A stretch of 64,000 bases of DNA from Sceloporus undulatus (GCF_019175285.1 NC_056527.1:52207387-52271386), one strand, 5' to 3'. Counted from the first letter of the stretch, positions 13,501-22,935 are shown. Notes: a model not told the origin generated them from the sequence alone. Numbers and translations are program-made.

Positions 13501-16500
13501 GTGGGAGACCCAACAACAGACCTAACCAATATCAATCAATCAATAAAATGTTAAAATTATGCTGCCAAATTCAATAATATATACACAGGTCAGGATAACA
13601 ATAAGAACGCCTGGCCAGATGGTTTTCTTGCTTGCTTGCTTAGTATTTTACATTTTAAATTGTTTCAATTGATTTGGTTGTATGTCCTCCTGAAATCCTC
13701 TGATAACAGGTGGGATAGAAGACACGTTGTAGTCTTGCCCAGACTGGATCTCTCAATGGCCTGTTACAGACTGCCAAAATAAAGCTGCTTCGGGTCTCTT
13801 TGGAGGTATGCTATTTAAATGATGCATGGGTCCTAAGAGTCCGGAGGTCGCACCAAAGCCACACTCCATTCCTAAGCACTGGAGTGCAGCTTTGGTGCAG
13901 CTTCCGGATTCTTAGGATGCATGCATCATTTAAACAGCATACCTCCAAAGAGACCCGAAGCAGCTTTATTTTGGCAGTCTGTAACAGGCCAATATTTTTT
14001 TTACAAAAAAGAAATATTTATCCTTTCAATATCTAGTTTCAAAAGGGGATATCACACAAAATGCTGGAAAGGGGACCATTTCCCCATAAACTCCTCTGTC
14101 TCTAAACAGAGAGCAGTATGATCCTGTTCCTAAAAGAAGTTGCACTGACAGTGATTTCTAAGACTGATTCTTGGCAAGTGTTGGGCCAACTTGGGGAAGG
14201 AGGGTATGAGCCAAAAATTGGGCCTTGCTCCTGCAAAGTACCCAAACCGGCTTTACCTTAACTGAAACGGTAACAATTTGTTGAGTAAATCATGTCAGCA
14301 TGTTGAGTAAATCATGTGAGCATGGTAAATGTCTTCAAACTATCACAATCCTATTTATTGCTAACCATTTCTGCCATACTTGGCAACACAATTCTATTGA
14401 GAATGAAATGCTGCATATTATTGGCATTCTACTTACTGTCAAAAATAGGCTGACAATACAAAACAAAGAATGACAAGTGCAGAAATACTATAGCAGCATG
14501 GTAACAAAAAGCATTAAGCAATATCAGGAGGTGAAGACAGGGTAGGAAGGATGTGTTTTGCAAGGGACTTAGTCAGAAAACACAAATGTGAACCTCCGTT
14601 GAGGTTGTCTGATATGTGCAAAATGAAATGAACTGTGTGAAAATGCTGTTTATCAATAAACAATCTGTGATGGACAAAACAGAACTCCAGAAATATTTCA
14701 CATTTATTGGCAATAAACTGTAGCTTAATAGCCACCTTTAGAATTGAATAAGTGGTCCTAAATCTTTAGAAACCCCTATCACCTTTTAGATTCCAGAGAG
14801 ACCAGATAGATGCTTTCTTTTCAGAGTTGGGATCAAGGCTGCTTGCCATACATAATGATCTTGCTAAAACCTCTTAATAGAAAACTGATAAATTTTTCAA
14901 TAAGGTTCCAGAATTTTTACTGAATGAGAGAGATGCTTTTCTACAGCAACGTGGTTACATCAAAGATATATAAGCCAAACAACCACCTGGTACAATGGTG
15001 AAGATATTCACTTATCACTTGAGAACTACAACTATGGAGCCAGTGAATCAGACGCTCTGCAGGAGGCTTAGAATTATATTGGTTTTAAAAACAGCAGTTA
15101 TTACAAAGAAAAATGAGAGGGCAGGTAAAATACTTGCAAGCTGGGTGTTGTGGGAAGAAGTTGCATTTGCTTTTAAATGGCTTGCAAAAGTGATTCAACT
15201 CAGGAAATATTCACAGAAACCACAAAGCCATGTTAAGCACTGTCTCTGGCACTACATCAGAACAGTTCACAGCTACTTGGGGGGAAAGTCCCTCCAATCA
15301 TGTACATCATTTGTAGGAAATACTGTTCACATGCAGAGAGGCAGTCATGTCAGTCCTTCCTGCAAAAAGAACCAAGATTCTTGTGACACCATAACAAATT
15401 ATTTCTAGCATAAGCTTTCATGAACTAGTGGTGAATTCTAGATTCCATAAACATGCCAAGATAAATGATAGCATATGTAAGGTGCCACAGGATTCTGGTG
15501 ATTGTCAATGGACATGAACCAGCTCCTGAGTTGCAGGTCCTAATTCTGACATTAGGTATCTTCTTGTAGGGTGTACATCTATTACACAGATTATTCTGAC
15601 AGTAAGGACACACATACATACAGAGTACAAGTTTGTTTTCAGAAAAACATTTAAAATAGTGTGTCCCTCCAGGTGTTGGCAGAGACAACTCTCAGTGGCC
15701 CTTGTCAGCCTAGTCAATGATGAAGAATGTTGGGAGCTGCAGTCCAACATCTAGAGTGCCAAGGATTTCCACCTTGATATAAATATACTGCATAAAGAAG
15801 TGGTGAGACCCAAAAGCAGGTTGTTCTTAGCCGCCATCAAGTCAACTTCAACTTATGCCAACCCTGTGAGTGAGAGACCTCCAAATCACCCTGCCATCCT
15901 AGCCATCTGTAATGCAACCTTCCTCTTTTCCTACAGAATTGAATATCAGTGTGTTTCAAGAAATGCTCCCCACATGGGTCTTACTAAGAGGCATTGTAAG
16001 ACATGTGAGTGTGTGACTAGATGAATTTCGACAGATATAAACAAATCAGCTCTTCAGAAAGCCAACTAACAAGCAATAACCCTTGTTGTTGTTGTGTGCC
16101 TTTAAGTCATTCCTGACTCTTAGCGACCCTAAGACAAGCCAATCATTCATAGGCACCGTAAGGTGACTCTAAGATAAGGCTAAAGAGAGTTTTCTTGGCA
16201 ATATTTGTTCAAAGAGGGTGTACCTCAATGAGGGTGAGGCTAAGAAAGTGTGACGTGACCAAGTGGGTTTCTATGGCTGAGCAGGGGATTCAAACCCTGG
16301 CCTCCAGAGTCATAGTCCAGTGTTCAAATCACTACACATTGAGCCAACTGGTTGAAAACTTTGCGTTAATCCAAGCCTCCCAACCACCCAATGATCTCTT
16401 CCTGTAGCCAGAAAGCAAAACCTCATCTACAGACCTCTGAAATTATAAGATCCAGTCTTTCTTAAGAAATACATGAGATGTGACTTGCCATAGTTTGTCT

Positions 16501-19500
16501 GGCTTTAGAGTACACAGCAGTTCACTATTTAGAAAACAATACATGTAAACCTGTTTTCTTTCATAAAGATCGAAAATCCCTGCTGTTGTTTCATTTGTGT
16601 TGCTAACAGTAATGAAATATACCAGCATATCAACAGAAGCTGGAAAGCACAAACACAGATCATACAGAAACCCCTAGTGACACCATCTAATCCCCACCCT
16701 CCCAAGTAATGATTGAGAGTGGCCTTGCTATGGAGAGAAACATAACTGTAGCAGAACAATAGCCCTCCCAATATTTCCTCTGTTCCCTTTTGGAAGAGAG
16801 TAGTTAAAAATGAAGGAGTGGGATTTAATGCTCGCTTTCACAGGCCTTCCTACATATGAAGGAAAAGCAACAAGGAAGCTTGTGGCACCTTAAAAACAAA
16901 CAACCCCACTTCTTCCCAGTCCACTTCATCCATCTGATGCTTTTGAGATGGCCCTCCAAAGAGTTTAAATTTAAATAAAACGTGTTAGTCTTTAAAGTGC
17001 CACAAGACTCGCTTTTGTTGCAACAGACTTAACATTGCTACAGTACTCCCTTCTCAAATTATTGTGTTTTTCTTTTTAAAAAAGAAAATACCAGGGATTA
17101 TTTTCCATATGGAAAAATACTGGTATGTGGTGCTACTGTTCTGCCTTCCTGTTCATCAAAATAAGCTTTAAAGGACACTCCACTTTTTGGGAATCAGTTG
17201 TAGACTAATGCTTCAATCCTATACAAGCTCAAGTGGGATTTGGCCTGAGCAGACATAGAATCACAGGACTGGGTTATAATACTGCTGCTTTTTGGTATGT
17301 CAGCTATTTATATCTCCACTGCCTCAAATGTGTACCATGCAAATATTGTACAAAAGACTCACATTGGATACAACCTTTTTTTCACCTGGTGGAGAGGTGT
17401 TCCAGGATTCAGATCTCCCATTTGTCGCTCTCAAGCATAGCCAGCAGAGGAATTTCACCTGGCACTCAGCTTTCTAACCAAGAATTGGTCCAATCACATG
17501 CTTAATCTTTCCTATTTTGGAGGATCAGTGTAGCTATTAAGTGTATGAACAGTCAATTGTGCAAAAGGGGAGACCCACAAGCAACTGGGGAAATCACTTT
17601 TTCATATGCAAATGTTCAGTGAGTCATTGGTGCCCAGCTAAGTCATGCAATCTATTTTTCTCACTAACAGGAAATCAGTAAAGTGCTTCAGGCAGCATGG
17701 ACACATTCACAGGACTATTATAATGTAAACTGTAAACATACAGATGGAGCAAGGAGGTTAATATGTCCCATTTCCAATCTCCATCCCATTCACTGCAATC
17801 ATGGTTGGGAAATTTGGAATGCAGTGGGCCCTCCACATTCATGGCGGTGAGAGACACAGGACCCTGGTGAAAGCCAAAACTATTTTTTAACCCATTCTCT
17901 AGGTCCTCTGGCACAACTCTATGGTAACAATCCACCAGAATTTGGTCACATTATCATGTTGGGGGACCTGCAAATGCCTAGAGAAGTGTTTTCTTAGGAA
18001 TCTTTTGGTTTTCCAGCATGACTTTATGGCCAACTTCAAGCAGAATTTCTCTGGAGGACCCAGCGATTCCTAGAAAGAACATATTAATAAAGTCCGCAAA
18101 TAATCAAATCTGCAAAAGTCAAAGCCGCAAATGTGGAGGGCCGACTGTACTGCCCAATGCACATAGTTTAGACACAAGTAGTGACATCTGTGTGTAGGAA
18201 AGGGCTTGTCAACATGATCCCACTGCACTTCCATCCAGCCATGTGAAAAATATTCAAACAAATAGGATTTAAATAAAAATACAGATTTGCATCCACCTTC
18301 CTAGGCTGAATCAACACCCCATTCTCAGACATTTTGTGCTGCATTACCTGGGCTCAAAAACACACTCAGGGAGTTCAAAGCACCTCTCAGTGTGAAAGGC
18401 CACAATTTTACAGACTTTCTATTTGCAAAACAAAAAGCCATTGGCTCAGCAGAAGAGGATATGCTCTGCATACAAATAATCCCAGGTTCAATCCTTGCCA
18501 TCTCGAAATGAAAGACCCCCAGGATCTTTTAGCCAGCATGCCCTCAAAGATTGGACTACAAATTACAGAGTCCCTTCGCCAGCATGGTCAGTGGCCATGG
18601 GGGCTGGGAGACTCTAGAAGATGTATTCCAACACCAAGACAACCTCTGAAACACTCCTTGACTGGTGGAGAGGGTGCATAGAGGCAAGGTCGACATTTGT
18701 TGCTCTGCCTCAGGCAACCACATTTCTTGGGACAGCCCTATTGGACTTCCAACACCAAATCCCCAAACCAATGGCCAGTTGTGGAAGACTGCTCAGAGGC
18801 AGGGTGGCCAGATGTCCTCACCACAAAGGAGGACCAGGTGCCACAAAATGGAGGACATGCCAGAAAATGGGGGGACATGACCTAAAGAAACCAGTTGGGA
18901 ATGAGTAAACTAGATATTTGGATTCCCAAAAGTAGAAGGATTAGCCCGCTCAGGCTTCATCCGCACTGCAGAAATAATCTGGTTTGACATTGCTTTAACT
19001 GCCATGGCTCCATGCTATGCAATTCTGGAAACTGTAGTTTTGTAAGATATTTAACCCTCTCTGTCAAAGAGCTGTGGTGCCACACCAAACTACACTTCCC
19101 AAAATTCCATAGCATTGTGCCATGGCGGATAAAGTGGTGTGAAGACTGGATTATTTCTGCAGTGCAGATGCAGCCTTGGCAAATCTGGTCTGGGAGAAAA
19201 ACACAGAGGAGAGTCTTTTGTGCATTTTCGACTTGGTACTGCATATCCCGAAGTATTTTAGGAGATTCTGTACAGAGATACCTGTGGGGATTTGTTTCTC
19301 TGCCAAGGCTACCATTCCCAGAATCCCACAGCACAGAACCGTGACAGTTAAGGTGGTGTCAAATTGGATTATTTCTACAGTGCAGATGCAGCCTGAAAGC
19401 TCTTGTGCATCTGAGATCTCTGGTAAATAGAGATCAAGAGCTTTCTTTCTCTTTCTCTTTCCTTTTCCCTTTGTATTTTCCTAATACATTTTGTAAGAAT

Positions 19501-20031
19501 ATTGGCTTTTAATTAATATTGGCTTTTAATACTCAGTAGACGAGGCAGAGCTCTTAATTAAAGTCCCCAGAATTGAGCCGGGGCAGTTTAAAGCGGTGTC
19601 GAACTGGATTATTTCTGCAGTGTGGTCTCTCTTAAGTGGGAAGAAACCCCACAAGAGGAAAGAGAAAGAGAAAGGGATCCAGGTGGCATCCACACTGGAG
19701 CAATAACCCGGTTTGGCACAGCTTTAAATGTGTCTTGGCTGCCCCCGGGGAAGGGCACCGCTCTGGACCCCACAACAAACTCCAACTCCCAGAATTCCAT
19801 AGCCTTCAGCCAGACAAAGAGTTAAAGCGGTGCCAAACCGGGTTATTGCTCCAGTGTGGATGCATCCTTGGTCTCCCCGAGTGCCCCTGACCTACCAGCT
19901 GGGCAGCCTTGAGGAGGAGTCGCCAAGGGCCGAGGCGGGCGGTGGTGCAGCCGCCCAAGAGGGTGCCCTTCCCCGGGGGGCTGCTCGGCAGGGATGGTGG
20001 TGCCCTCGTAGACCTGGCCTCCGCCGTTCAT
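3111..20031 (-). CDS. CMTM6: CMTM6, CKLF-like MARVEL transmembrane domain protein 6 (whole gene, 4 coding exons)
   Basis: Coding exons are 20031-19896, 9166-8990, 7335-7237 and 3263-3111, all with GT-AG introns. The product is about 187 residues (human about 183). It has a short polar N-terminus, four predicted membrane segments (about residues 34-55, 67-90, 106-124, 138-155) forming a MARVEL domain, and a polar cytoplasmic tail. The exon-2 stretch [14 protein letters not shown] and the exon-1 to exon-2 pattern RL..R..LK..QL.LS.LAF are hallmarks shared with human CMTM6. In mammals the protein sits at the plasma membrane and recycling endosomes and protects PD-L1 and other cargo from lysosomal degradation. 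The gene lies just downstream of DYNC1LI1 on the same strand, as in human. Oddity: exon 1 is 136 nt and needs 135 to stay in frame, with one surplus base in the C6G4 run (19971-19980). An assembly error is the likeliest cause. Identity is near certain; the exon-1 frame is not. Confidence 0.95.
4439..4514. repeat. compound (CA)n(CT)n(CA)n microsatellite
   Basis: A short CA run, about 12 CT units, then about 19 CA units. It creates open frames of up to 148 codons that are not genes. CMTM6 intron 3. Confidence 0.95.
5154..5374 (-). mobile_element. Sauria-type SINE
   Basis: Reverse-strand tRNA-like head and body (CTCTCAGCCTCAGAGGAAGG), and the BovB-like tail seen as TTCAAGTCATTTCCGACTTA on the plus strand. 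Nearly full length, CMTM6 intron 3. Confidence 0.8.
5607..5945. mobile_element. 340-bp foldback element
   Basis: Two arms of about 160 bp pair across a centre near 5775. Outer ends are GAGCTTATTGCATGAACTTT and, reversed, CAAGCTTATCGCATGAACTT. The inner ends pair as TGCCAGCACTTTTTAGAA. It is a nonautonomous DNA element of unknown superfamily in CMTM6 intron 3. Confidence 0.75.
6581..6599. repeat. G19 homopolymer
   Basis: Nineteen G in a row, in CMTM6 intron 3. Its length in the assembly should not be trusted. Confidence 0.9.
7237..7335 (-). CDS. CMTM6: CMTM6 coding exon 3
   Basis: This exon has 33 codons with acceptor TTGTAG|GAC and donor CTT|GTAAGT. It encodes [19 protein letters not shown] (membrane segment 3) and a short loop ending ETVAL. 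It aligns with human DFYITLGTGCVFLLASIIF. A Tigger-like element sits only 73 bp upstream of its acceptor. Confidence 0.96.
7408..7623. mobile_element. Tigger-like MITE near CMTM6 exon 3
   Basis: The ends are CAGTGTGCCCTTTTTTTACG and CGTATGACGCAGGCACACTG, flanked by TA. It still holds CpG sites. It begins 73 bp upstream of the CMTM6 exon 3 acceptor. Confidence 0.7.
7811..8028. mobile_element. foldback MITE (CCATGGCAACATCC family)
   Basis: The left arm has CACTTTAAATACCATGGCAA and the right arm GGATGTTGCAATGGC, with short ends CCCCTATCACAC and GTAATGCGGTAGGGG. The same family recurs at 23290. CMTM6 intron 2 begins beyond it at 8989. Confidence 0.55.
8990..9166 (-). CDS. CMTM6: CMTM6 coding exon 2
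   Basis: This exon has 59 codons, phase 0 at both ends, with acceptor CCAACAG|GGG and donor TTG|GTAAAG. It encodes the end of membrane segment 1 ([13 protein letters not shown]), the conserved [19 protein letters not shown] stretch, and membrane segment 2. It is the best-conserved exon of the gene and settles the identification. Confidence 0.97.
9929..10138. mobile_element. foldback MITE, CTGCAGAAATAATCC family
   Basis: The right end reads GGATTATTTCTGCAGTGTGG. The arms share ACTACAAATCCCAGAATTCC and its complement. The left terminus is eroded. It is one of about ten copies in the window, in CMTM6 intron 1. Confidence 0.65.
10660..10862 (+). mobile_element. Sauria-type SINE
   Basis: GCCAGTGTTATGTAATGG head, CACTCTCTCAGCCTCAGTGG body and GGCACACAACAATAATC tail. 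CMTM6 intron 1. Confidence 0.75.
10863..11929. other. CMTM6 intron 1, nothing recognised
   Basis: AT-rich sequence with no repeat, RNA gene or exon that I could support. Confidence 0.5.
11930..12115 (+). mobile_element. tRNA-derived SINE (GCTTTGCATGCAAAAGG type)
   Basis: AGGCTTTGCATGCAAAAGGA lies in the anticodon-arm region. AGACCCGCTGCTAATCAGTG and TAGATGAGCTAATAGCCTGA follow in the body as in a common lizard SINE. CMTM6 intron 1. Confidence 0.6.
12116..13757. other. CMTM6 intron 1, little recognised
   Basis: Holds a short (TG)n(G)n run near 12985-13007 and no other feature I could name. Confidence 0.5.
13758..13990. mobile_element. palindromic Harbinger-like MITE, GGCCTGTTACAG family, copy 2
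   Basis: Near-perfect inverted ends GGCCTGTTACAGACTGCCAA are flanked by AAT on both sides. The two arms pair over most of the 233 bp (TTTAAATGATGCATG arms). It lies in CMTM6 intron 1. Confidence 0.8.
13991..15312. other. CMTM6 intron 1, nothing recognised
   Basis: AT-rich sequence. A 137-codon open frame starting at 14995 runs on into the repeat at 15313 and has no known domain. Confidence 0.5.
15313..15415. mobile_element. interspersed repeat (TCTTGTGACACC family)
   Basis: GATTCTTGTGACACCATAAC and TAGCATAAGCTTTCATGAAC belong to a repeat seen again at 16868, 36450 and 48564. Superfamily not recognised. Confidence 0.45.
15815..15900 (-). mobile_element. RTE/BovB-like 3' tail, 5'-truncated
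   Basis: Reversed, GGAGGTCTCTCACTCACAGG then GGCATAAGTTGAAGTTGAC match the tail of the RTE at 55480-55530. Confidence 0.55.
16084..16347 (-). mobile_element. Sauria-type SINE
   Basis: TTGTTGTTGTTGTGTGCCTT tail through GGGATTCAAACCCTGGCC (box B, reversed) to the head. The AAGG..GACTCTAAG segment near the tail is partly duplicated. CMTM6 intron 1. Confidence 0.8.
16868..17035. mobile_element. interspersed repeat (TCTTGTGACACC family)
   Basis: AGGAAGCTTGTGGCACCTTA at the left and TTTAAAGTGCCACAAGACTC at the right face each other as inverted ends. TTCATCCATCTGATGC lies inside. Confidence 0.5.
17822..18147. mobile_element. Tigger-like MITE (326 bp)
   Basis: The left end is CAGTGGGCCCTCCACATTCA and the right end, read in reverse, is CAGTCGGCCCTCCACATTTG. 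TA follows on the right and TG (a decayed TA) precedes it. It lies in CMTM6 intron 1. Confidence 0.75.
18430..18525 (+). mobile_element. tRNA-derived SINE head
   Basis: GGCTCAGCAGAAGAGGATAT (box A region) and CCCAGGTTCAATCCTTGCCA (box B) match the head of the SINE type at 11930. The body is lost. Confidence 0.5.
18790..18900. mobile_element. hAT-type MITE fragment (GTGGCCAGATGTCC end)
   Basis: GGGTGGCCAGATGTCCTCAC resembles the end of the element at 21450, followed by AATGGAGGACATGCC-type internal sequence. Only one end is recognisable. Confidence 0.45.
18953..19175. mobile_element. foldback MITE, CTGCAGAAATAATCC family, full-length
   Basis: The ends are CCGCACTGCAGAAATAATCT and GGATTATTTCTGCAGTGCAG. 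The centre holds the paired ATGCTATGCAATTCTGGAAA and AATTCCATAGCATTG arms. First of a cluster of four close to CMTM6 exon 1. Confidence 0.7.
19305..19394. mobile_element. foldback MITE, CTGCAGAAATAATCC family, right half
   Basis: CATTCCCAGAATCCCACAGC runs to GGATTATTTCTACAGTGCAG. Only the right arm is present. Confidence 0.6.
19566..19623. mobile_element. foldback MITE, CTGCAGAAATAATCC family, right end only
   Basis: CCCAGAATTGAGCCGGGGCA through GGATTATTTCTGCAGTGTGG. A short remnant between other copies. Confidence 0.55.
19684..19867. mobile_element. divergent foldback MITE beside CMTM6 exon 1
   Basis: Near-perfect ends GCATCCACACTGGAGCAATA and TATTGCTCCAGTGTGGATGC pair over about 35 bp. 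The inside carries a GC-rich patch at 19742-19759 that is identical, inverted, to part of CMTM6 exon 1; see findings. Confidence 0.7.
19896..20031 (-). CDS. CMTM6: CMTM6 coding exon 1 (apparent +1 frameshift)
   Basis: The ATG at 20031-20029 opens [20 protein letters not shown], resembling human MENGAVYSPTTEEDPG. After the C6G4 run the homologous sequence [16 protein letters not shown] continues in the next frame and ends at the donor CTG|GTAGGT. A stop (TGA, overlapping the ATG) closes that second frame upstream, so no alternative ATG can rescue it. Removing one base from the run gives 45 whole codons, phase 0, matching exon 2. Confidence 0.85.
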
Positions 20032-20040
20032 GGCCGCCCA

Positions 20041-20412
20041 GGGAGAGCCAGGAGGAGGAGGAGAAGCAGCAGCAGCAGGTCCTGCAAGAAAGCGAAAGAG
20101 AAGAAGGGCAGCCCCGCCTCAGTCCCAAGGAAGAGGAGGAGAGGAGAGGAAGACTGCCCCGGGGAGGAGAGGGAGGGCCCTGGGAAGGAGAGAAAGAAAG
20201 CCTCCAGGAAGGAGGAAGAGAAGGAGAAAAAGAAGAAGCAGAAGGAGGAGGAGAAAAAAGAAGAAAGGAGAAGGAGAAGGAGAAAACGGAGGAGGAGAAA
20301 AAAGAAGGGAAAAAAGGAAGAGAAGGACAAAGAGAAAAAGAAGAAGGAGAAAAAGAAGAAGAAAAAGGAGGAGGAGGAGAAAAATAAAAGGAGAAGAAAA
20401 AAAAGAAGAGGC
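20041..20412. repeat. polypurine (GA-rich) tract upstream of CMTM6
   Basis: The plus strand is almost entirely A and G, most strictly from about 20166 to 20412. The CMTM6-sense strand is therefore pyrimidine-rich and starts within 10 nt of the start codon. Several long lysine/glutamate-rich open frames cross it on one strand and phenylalanine/serine-rich ones on the other. These come from the composition and are not genes. The tract occupies the place of the 5'UTR and core promoter. Confidence 0.85.
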
Positions 20413-20783
20413 CCTTTCTCCACAAAATAGACCCCAAAGTTATACTTCAGCCTCTGGGCCCTATGGAATGGACTCCAAGTCCCAGAGTCCCTTAGCCCTT
20501 ATGACCTGTGACCATAGTGGCTGGGGGATTCTGGGAATTGTAATCCAATCTCTGGGCCCAAAAGAATGGACTACAACTCCCAGAGTCCCTTAGCACCATA
20601 GTTATTTTCCACAAAGCTTCTCCTCAGGCCTGAGGAGAAATCTAACTCAGGGCAGCTGGCTCAGGTGCATTCCTAAAGAAAGGTTGCACAGCTTGTGTTA
20701 CAATTTGTTTATTTAAGTGTTCGTTTATCACCTCTCAGGCCACCAGAGCTCCTCTGAGGTGATAAACAAATCAAAAATGCATT

Positions 20784-20986
20784 GTTTGTTGTGTGCCTTC
20801 AAGTCATTTCTGGCTGATGTCGACCCTGTCGTGGGGTTTTCTCGGCAAGATTTGTTCAGAAGAGGCTTGCCATTGCCTCCCCCTGAGGCTGAGAGAGTGT
20901 GACCTGACCAAGTTCACCCAGTCGGTGGGACTCGAACTGTGGTCACCAGAGTTGTAGCCCAACTCTCAAACCACTAGGCTGCATGT
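20784..20986 (-). mobile_element. Sauria-type SINE
   Basis: GTTGTGTGCCTTCAAGTCAT tail, CCTGAGGCTGAGAGAGTGTG body and GGGACTCGAACTGTGG box B (reversed). About 750 bp upstream of the CMTM6 start. Confidence 0.8.
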
Positions 20987-21224
20987 TGCATCTCAATTAG
21001 AAGCCTATTAAAACGATACGAAAACATTAAAATACTCCTTTTTAAAAGCCCCTAAAAGCAGTCCTCTTAGAATCCAGTTCTGAAACAGTTAAAACAGCCA
21101 TTTCAAAACCTGAATGTCATGCAGAACAGAACTGGTTTGGGTTGGGTCCATTTTGGGGAGAAAGGCAACATAGAAAGGAAATAAATCAAATAAAAATTAA
21201 ATATACATAAAAAGTGATGGGGCC

Positions 21225-21425
21225 CGCCTAACTTCCTTGAGCATGGCTGTTATGTGCACCCACCAACCTGATTTCAGATCTCTGAACATCTCAAATATTT
21301 ATCATAGTGGAGGAGATGTCATTTGGACATCTTTGGCCAAAGCTTTTGGGCTTTGTAGGTCAACACCAGCGCCTTGAATTGTGCTCAGAAGCAAATTGGA
21401 AGCCAGTGTCATTCTTTGCAGGATA
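21225..21425. mobile_element. LINE-derived fragment
   Basis: GGGCTTTGTAGGTCAACACC and AAATTGGAAGCCAGTGTCAT are related to the segment at about 43725-43800. Clade is uncertain. Intergenic. Confidence 0.4.
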
Positions 21426-21449
21426 TGTGTTTTAGGATTTCTAAACTGC

Positions 21450-21690
21450 ACGGCTGCAGGGTGACCAGATGTCCTCCTTTTCTAGGACATGTTCTACATT
21501 TCAACCACCTTCAGGAGGAATGTCAAAATGGCCTCCATTTCAAGCATGATTAAGCAGCATTAATTTACATTTATATGAGTGTTTTTAACTTTTTTGGGGG
21601 GGGGTAGTGTCCTCCCTTTTTCTTGAATGATCTCCATCTTGCAGTGCCTGGTGCTCCTTTGTAGTAAGGACATCTGGCCACCTTGCTTAC
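21450..21690. mobile_element. hAT-type MITE (GTGACCAGATGTCC ends)
   Basis: GGTGACCAGATGTCCTCCTT at the left pairs with AAGGACATCTGGCCACCTTG at the right. Sequences of this type are known nonautonomous hAT relics in reptiles and birds. A homopolymer GGGGGGGGG near 21596 interrupts it. Confidence 0.55.
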
Positions 21691-21750
21691 ATTTCAACCT
21701 TCTATCCAGGAAACATTCCCAAATGCCCTCCATGTTGAGCATGCGTCTTA

Positions 21751-21973
21751 AGGCCCAAAACACACTGCAGAAATAATCCAGTTTGAAACCACTTTAACTG
21801 CCCTGGCTCAGTGCTAGGAAATACTGGGAATTGTAGTTTATTGGGGCACCAGAGCTCTCTAACAGAAAAGGCTAAATGTCTCATAACTACTGTTTCCAGA
21901 ATTTCCTAGCGTTGAGCCAGAACAGTTAAAGTGGTCTCAAACTGGATTATTTCTGCAGTCTTTTTTTGGACCT
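21751..21973. mobile_element. foldback MITE, CTGCAGAAATAATCC family
   Basis: AGGCCCAAAACACACTGCAG pairs with CTGCAGTCTTTTTTTGGACC. The arms include TTTAACTGCCCTGGCTCAGT. Intergenic. Confidence 0.65.
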
Positions 21974-22365
21974 AAGAAGCCCATTGACTAGGACCACCTT
22001 TGCTGTTCCCCTTCGAGAAATGTGTGTACTTGGCAGCCTGTCCTCACTGCAAATAGGAGGATAAGGTTCATTTTTCCTAGGAGCCGCAGCTGACAAGACT
22101 AGCACCCAGAGCTCAGGGTGTGTTTGCTTCTTGGAGAGGAAAAGGACAGCTAACATGTTCAGCAATGGGCTGCTTGGGGATACATGCAAAGGGTTTTTTC
22201 CCCCTTCATTTCAGCACAATGGACAAATGAAAGGAATAATTTAAATGTAGACTCAGTTGGGTTTGTTGCTAAAAGTACAATTTTAAACATTTTAAGCATT
22301 TGTCTTGCTCAGGTTTTTACAACTATGTTGCAAGCCAGTAAGGCATTTTAATGCAGATACTGTAT

Positions 22366-22935
22366 AAACTCAAGATAAGGCTAGAAATTTTGGTCAAAAA
22401 TTTGACCCCCCAAAAACCCTGGATCGACTTATCCATGAGTCAATGTAAGTACTGTACTTTAACTCTTATTTTAAAAAAGGAATCATCCCCTTCTCTGAGT
22501 AGAGTGCCAAAAGCGTAGTCCATCCCAGGTCCACCCAAAAGAAGCACCGACCCCCTCTACTTTCTCTGTCAAGGTGCCACTTTTGACTTTTTGGAATGCC
22601 TGGCCAGGAAAATCCTTAAAGGAGCACCAAGAAGAATTGGACTTTGCTTTGCCTTTTCATGCTTTTTTCACACATGTGCATTTTCTTAGCCCCACTTGTG
22701 CCTGGTCACCTCCCTCCATACATTGCACATTTACCATAGATTCATCCTGATCCGTCCAGCTTTTAGCATAAGCACAAATAGTTGGAATTTTGTAAGATTT
22801 TTGGCATTATTTTCTTTTGCTTTGTTATTTACATCCATTGTTAAATACCCCTGGATTTACTCTCAACATCCACAGGTCATATCAAAATCCATAATTGTGG
22901 CCCCCAAACCCGCCTTGGCTTATACATGAGGTTGA
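22366..22935. mobile_element. TATAAGTCGA-type DNA element, about 570 bp
   Basis: The left end ATACTGTATAAACTCAAGAT and, reversed, the right end CTCATGTATAAGCCAAGG are inverted relatives. The inside carries ATCGACTTATCCATGAGTCA and its mirror. Two further copies lie at 28372 and 49441. Intergenic. Confidence 0.55.

Noticed and set aside
14995-15408. 137-codon plus-strand open frame
   Set aside because: Its C-terminal part is an interspersed repeat and the rest shows no known domain or codon signature.
19830-20593. Long open frames (up to 187 codons) on both strands
   Set aside because: They arise from the purine/pyrimidine tract. Translations are almost pure Lys/Glu/Arg or Phe/Ser/Leu with no domain.
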